From: CAYYYA01 sp964487895
GTDB lineage: Bacteria; Patescibacteriota; Patescibacteriia; UBA1558; 2-01-FULL-52-15
Direction: 5' to 3'
DNA: 8,872 nucleotides
Assembly: GCA_964487895.1 (NCBI GenBank)
Contig: CAZASM010000034.1
Span: forward strand, 1-8,872
The position numbers and the translations under genes are program-made. Below are positions 6,265 to 8,872 of this stretch, piece after piece. Each line of letters opens with the position of its first letter. Position 1 is the first letter of the stretch. The notes beneath the pieces are model-generated. The model had not been told where the DNA came from and did not search any database. It saw only the letters and a program-made list of their open reading frames with translations.

Positions 6265-7397
6265 ACAGATTTTGAGTTAGCTAATCTGAGCCAAAAGATG
6301 ATAATATCATCCAGCGTTTTTTTGTGTTGGAAGCGCTGACTATAATCAACAAATGCCTGCTGTCCTAAACGTCGAGCTAGAGCTTTATCGACATACAAAC
6401 GGCTGAGTGCTTCCACAGTAGCCACATGGTCATTAATAGGCACTATTAACCCTGTCTTTTCCGCTTGGATAATAGTCTGTGCTCCTAAGGTAGCGGAAGC
6501 AATAGTAGGCACACCCATCAGACCAGCTTCGATAATAACCTTGCCAAAGCTTTCGTTCGTAGACAGTAATAATAAACAATCAGCTTGCGCGTACTCCTGC
6601 GCCACGCGTTCTGGTGGGAGATTCCCAAGAAAGGTTACAACTGATTGTAGACGCAAAGCTGTAACTCTCTGCTCCAAAGTAGTTTGTAATGGTCCGGTAC
6701 CGATAATAAAATAACGAATATTGTTGTATTTCTGATGTAGCTTTCGAATCACTTCTAAAGTGAAAGGTATATTTTTGGCAGGCACCAAACGCATAGTAGA
6801 AACAATCGTAAAAAAATGGGGATCGGACTGAGCTGTCTGACCACTGAAGCGCTCAGTATCAACTGGAGTATTAATAGTTACTACTGGAGCATTTGAAAGT
6901 TGATATTGTTTAATTTTATCAGCTAGCAAAGATGAAACTACTCGAATACCATCAACGCGTGGAAAAATAAACGTCTGTAACTTTTCATACCATTTATTTT
7001 TCCATGACTCTGCTCGCCAATAGGGATTAGCAATGAAATCACCGTGACAGTGCACTTCTAAAGGTACTTGGAACTTTTTTTTCAGTAGCCAGCCAATGAG
7101 TCCTGTGATATGAGGATCTTGAGTATCGATTAGATCAACGCCCCGCCGACATAATTTACTACCGATTGAATAAGCTTTGAAAGCTTTCAATAAACCCTGG
7201 CTGCCGGTACTATGTACGGTCAGCTGTTCTGATAATTGAATTGATTCTAGTTTGCTACCACCAAAAACAATAATGTCTAACGATTTCACCTTAGCAGCAT
7301 AGTCAATGTGACGTTGCAAAACATCACCACCACCCTGACCCAGCAAGCCGGTATCTAAGCTGATCATTAAAATTCGTAGCTCTGAAGCTATTTTCAT
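6261..7397 (-). CDS. GT4-family glycosyltransferase
   Basis: A 378-residue GT-B enzyme. The N-terminal domain has LRILMISLDTGLLGQGGGDVLQRH (~7-30), VDLIDTQDPHITGLIGWLLKK (~87-108) and LEVHCHGD (~113-120). The donor domain has TIVSTMRLVPAKNIPFTLEVI (~197-217), RYFIIGTGPLQ (~228-238), VVTFLGNLPPERV (~253-265) and the E-x7-E motif NESFGKVIIEAGLMGVP (E282 and E290), followed by TGLIVP. These are the features of a retaining NDP-sugar transferase. The ATG at 7397 was chosen because it forms an exact ATGA overlap with the preceding gene's stop. An in-frame ATG at 7448 would overlap that gene by 55 bp and add 17 residues unlike the family. It is coupled downstream to a methyltransferase, also by ATGA. 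The specific sugar cannot be told from sequence. Confidence 0.87.
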   Translation of the reverse strand: MKIASELRILMISLDTGLLGQGGGDVLQRHIDYAAKVKSLDIIVFGGSKLESIQLSEQLTVHSTGSQGLLKAFKAYSIGSKLCRRGVDLIDTQDPHITGLIGWLLKKKFQVPLEVHCHGDFIANPYWRAESWKNKWYEKLQTFIFPRVDGIRVVSSLLADKIKQYQLSNAPVVTINTPVDTERFSGQTAQSDPHFFTIVSTMRLVPAKNIPFTLEVIRKLHQKYNNIRYFIIGTGPLQTTLEQRVTALRLQSVVTFLGNLPPERVAQEYAQADCLLLLSTNESFGKVIIEAGLMGVPTIASATLGAQTIIQAEKTGLIVPINDHVATVEALSRLYVDKALARRLGQQAFVDYSQRFQHKKTLDDIIIFWLRLANSKSV

Positions 7398-8542
7398 GAC
7401 AGTATTGATTGAAATAATTCTCCCATTTGCTGCGCTACTGTGTCCCAATTATACCTAGTTTGTACCAAGACCTGCGCCTGCTGGCGAATCTTTGCGGTTA
7501 ACTCTGGGTTATCATGGTATTCCTTCACAGCCTGTGCAATGGTATACGGCTGATGTGGTTGGCAAAAGAGGCCTGTTTCTTTGTCACGCAGGAAATCGAC
7601 AATACCGCCAACAGGAGTACCAATGATTGGTAAACCAAAGGCCATCGCTTCTAAAAATGAGTTGCCCAAACCTTCAGTCAATGATGGTCGACAAAAAATA
7701 TCACTGACAGCCAAATAATCTAAAACTTGCTCGTGGTCAACATAACCTAAAAATAGTACTCGATCGGCAATGCCTAAAGTCTGAGCTAATAACTCTAAAC
7801 TCTTTTGTTCACTGCCAGAGCCAATAATCAAAACTTTTGTGGGGATGCCAAATTTAAATTGCAAGGTATTTACAGCCCGTATCAGGTCACTGATAGCATT
7901 CTTCAGCTCTAACCTGCTAGTTGTGACAAGAACCGTGTCCTGAGGCTCTAGACCAAGCTCAGAGCGCTTCTGTTCACGTATCTCAGCTGTCAGACGATTA
8001 GTAAAATGCTGAATATCTACGCCGTTAGGAATAATCGTAATCTCACCTCGCGCTCCATAATGACGACAGCGTTCGGCCAGAAACTTACTAATACTCTGAA
8101 CCTTGGCAGCGCGACGATAAATTTGGCGATACAACGGTAGCCAGAACCACGTTCTGTTGGTTATAAAGCTATCAGAATCACCGCTTTGTTCGCTCATCAA
8201 ATACGGTACGTGAGAACTCCAATGAAATAATAAGGCTGCTAGACCGGCATAATTCGCCATCATACCCCAACCAGCATCAAAAGGCTGAGTTTTATGAAGC
8301 TGACGTGCCCGTTGCCAGGCGCGCCAAAAAAAGAGATATTTATCTGTCCAATTACCAACCCCAAGACGAATTACATGCAAATTGTCGAATTGAGCAGTTT
8401 CTGGTAAATCTGCTCTTAATTTGGCGGTCAATAAAATAAAGTTATACTGAGGTAGTCGTTTGACGATCTCTTTGATGGCCACCTCGGCTCCCCCAACAAA
8501 GGGGTGAAAGGTCAGAGAAAAAATTATAATTTTCTTAGGCAT
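7394..8542 (-). CDS. GT4-family glycosyltransferase
   Basis: A 382-residue GT-B enzyme with complete hallmarks. IIIFSLTFHPFVGGAEVAIK (~5-24) is the classic N-terminal acceptor-domain loop with GGAE. ITIIPNGVD (~168-176) precedes the hinge, and VLVTTSRLELKNAISDLIRA (~204-223) opens the donor domain. LIIGSGSEQ, VLFLGYVDHEQV and the E-x7-E motif LTEGLGNSFLEAMAFGLP (E290 and E298) follow, then GGIVDFLRDKETGLFC. The usual third-strand donor loop is intact, so the enzyme is expected to be active. It follows ddl after 4 nt and overlaps the next glycosyltransferase as ATGA (7394-7397), making it the first glycan gene seen in the operon. Likely role: transfer of a hexose to an undecaprenyl-linked acceptor on the cytoplasmic side (inference). 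Confidence 0.89.
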   Translation of the reverse strand: MPKKIIIFSLTFHPFVGGAEVAIKEIVKRLPQYNFILLTAKLRADLPETAQFDNLHVIRLGVGNWTDKYLFFWRAWQRARQLHKTQPFDAGWGMMANYAGLAALLFHWSSHVPYLMSEQSGDSDSFITNRTWFWLPLYRQIYRRAAKVQSISKFLAERCRHYGARGEITIIPNGVDIQHFTNRLTAEIREQKRSELGLEPQDTVLVTTSRLELKNAISDLIRAVNTLQFKFGIPTKVLIIGSGSEQKSLELLAQTLGIADRVLFLGYVDHEQVLDYLAVSDIFCRPSLTEGLGNSFLEAMAFGLPIIGTPVGGIVDFLRDKETGLFCQPHQPYTIAQAVKEYHDNPELTAKIRQQAQVLVQTRYNWDTVAQQMGELFQSILS

Positions 8543-8546
8543 AAAA

Positions 8547-8872
8547 TTACTGATTTCCAGTAGAAAAACTTGTTTTTAAATTCTTCTCCCTATCAAAACG
8601 ATCTATCGCCAACTGGATTAGCTTATCAATTAATTCAGTATAGGAAATACCACTAGCTTCCCATAATTTTGGATACATACTTATTTTCGTGAATCCTGGC
8701 ATGGTATTTATTTCATTAACAACTATTCTGTCATCTGCTGTCAGAAAAAAATCAACGCGAGCTAAGCCCTCACAATTTAGAGCTTTAAAAACGTTAATAG
8801 CCAATTCTTGTATTCTTTTTGTTGTGTCATGAGAAATATTTGCCGGTATTTCAAGCTTCGCGCCGTTTTCAT
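8547..8872 (-). CDS. ddl: D-alanine–D-alanine ligase, C-terminal 108 residues (5' end beyond the window)
   Basis: The frame is open from the right edge to TAA at 8549-8547. It reads ENGAKLEIPANISHDT..., then LNCEGLARVDFFLTADDRI, then VVNEINTMPGFTKISMYP, and ends with a GISYTELIDKLIQLAIDR helix. These are the C-terminal ATP-grasp hallmarks of Ddl: the R-x-D-F strand, and N-E-I-N whose E and N (with the upstream D) bind the two magnesium ions, followed by the N-T-M-P-G-F-T loop. The enzyme joins two D-alanines with ATP in the cytosol for peptidoglycan precursors. The N-terminal two-thirds are missing only because the window ends. The TTG at 8804 is an internal codon, not the start. Only 4 nt separate it from the first glycosyltransferase, so a cell-wall gene is apparently co-transcribed with the glycan genes. 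D-Ala–D-lactate ligases share these motifs and cannot be excluded without the N-terminal part. Confidence 0.92.
   Translation of the reverse strand, partial: ENGAKLEIPANISHDTTKRIQELAINVFKALNCEGLARVDFFLTADDRIVVNEINTMPGFTKISMYPKLWEASGISYTELIDKLIQLAIDRFDREKNLKTSFSTGNQ

Noticed and set aside
6046..6339. 97-codon open frame on the plus strand
   Set aside because: It is antisense to the methyltransferase start and the glycosyltransferase end, with no motif or ribosome-binding site supporting it.
8547..8804. ddl fragment starting at the TTG at 8804
   Set aside because: The same frame stays open to the window edge and encodes further conserved Ddl sequence (EIPANISHDT), so the TTG is internal.

Overview
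All recognisable genes lie on the minus strand and form one compact, co-directional block. Transcription runs from the right edge (position 8872) to the left edge (position 1). The content is a surface-glycan (O-antigen, capsule or glycoprotein-glycan type) biosynthesis cluster. The order of transcription is: 3' end of ddl (D-Ala–D-Ala ligase); two GT-B glycosyltransferases; SAM methyltransferase; glycosyltransferase; SAM methyltransferase; wecB-like UDP-GlcNAc 2-epimerase; glycosyltransferase; SAM methyltransferase; a broken glycosyltransferase; and the 5' part of an unidentified protein that runs off the left edge.

Organism: base composition looks moderately AT-rich by eye. TGA and TAA serve as ordinary stops, which argues against the recoded Gracilibacteria/Absconditabacteria. 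The dense packing, and glycosyltransferase sequence types I associate with candidate-phylum genomes, suggest an uncultured bacterium, possibly Patescibacteria/CPR. This is a low-to-moderate inference from style; there is no rRNA or marker gene in the window except the partial ddl.

Layout: 8547-8872 is the ddl C-terminus. 5650-8542 holds GT, GT and methyltransferase. 3909-5646 holds GT and methyltransferase. 1015-3934 holds the epimerase, GT and methyltransferase. 423-1028 holds a decayed GT whose N-terminal and C-terminal pieces survive on either side of a stop-riddled 50-bp junction. 1-410 is the start of an unidentified protein. Four gene junctions are exact ATGA start/stop overlaps (7394-7397, 6261-6264, 2864-2867, 1722-1725). 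The others are 1-12 nt gaps or overlaps of 14-26 bp. No promoter or terminator was seen, so the block is probably one translationally coupled operon that continues beyond both edges.

How the genes work together (inference): WecB would supply UDP-ManNAc (or a related C2 epimer). The glycosyltransferases would build an oligosaccharide on a lipid carrier at the cytoplasmic face, and the three mutually diverged methyltransferases would O-methylate sugars or cap the chain. No initiating phosphoglycosyltransferase, Wzx flippase, Wzy polymerase, ABC exporter or WecC dehydrogenase is present, so those steps must be encoded elsewhere. I found no RNA genes, CRISPR arrays, insertion sequences or prophage genes. 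The most notable item is the internally deleted glycosyltransferase at 423-1028, with short repeats at the break.
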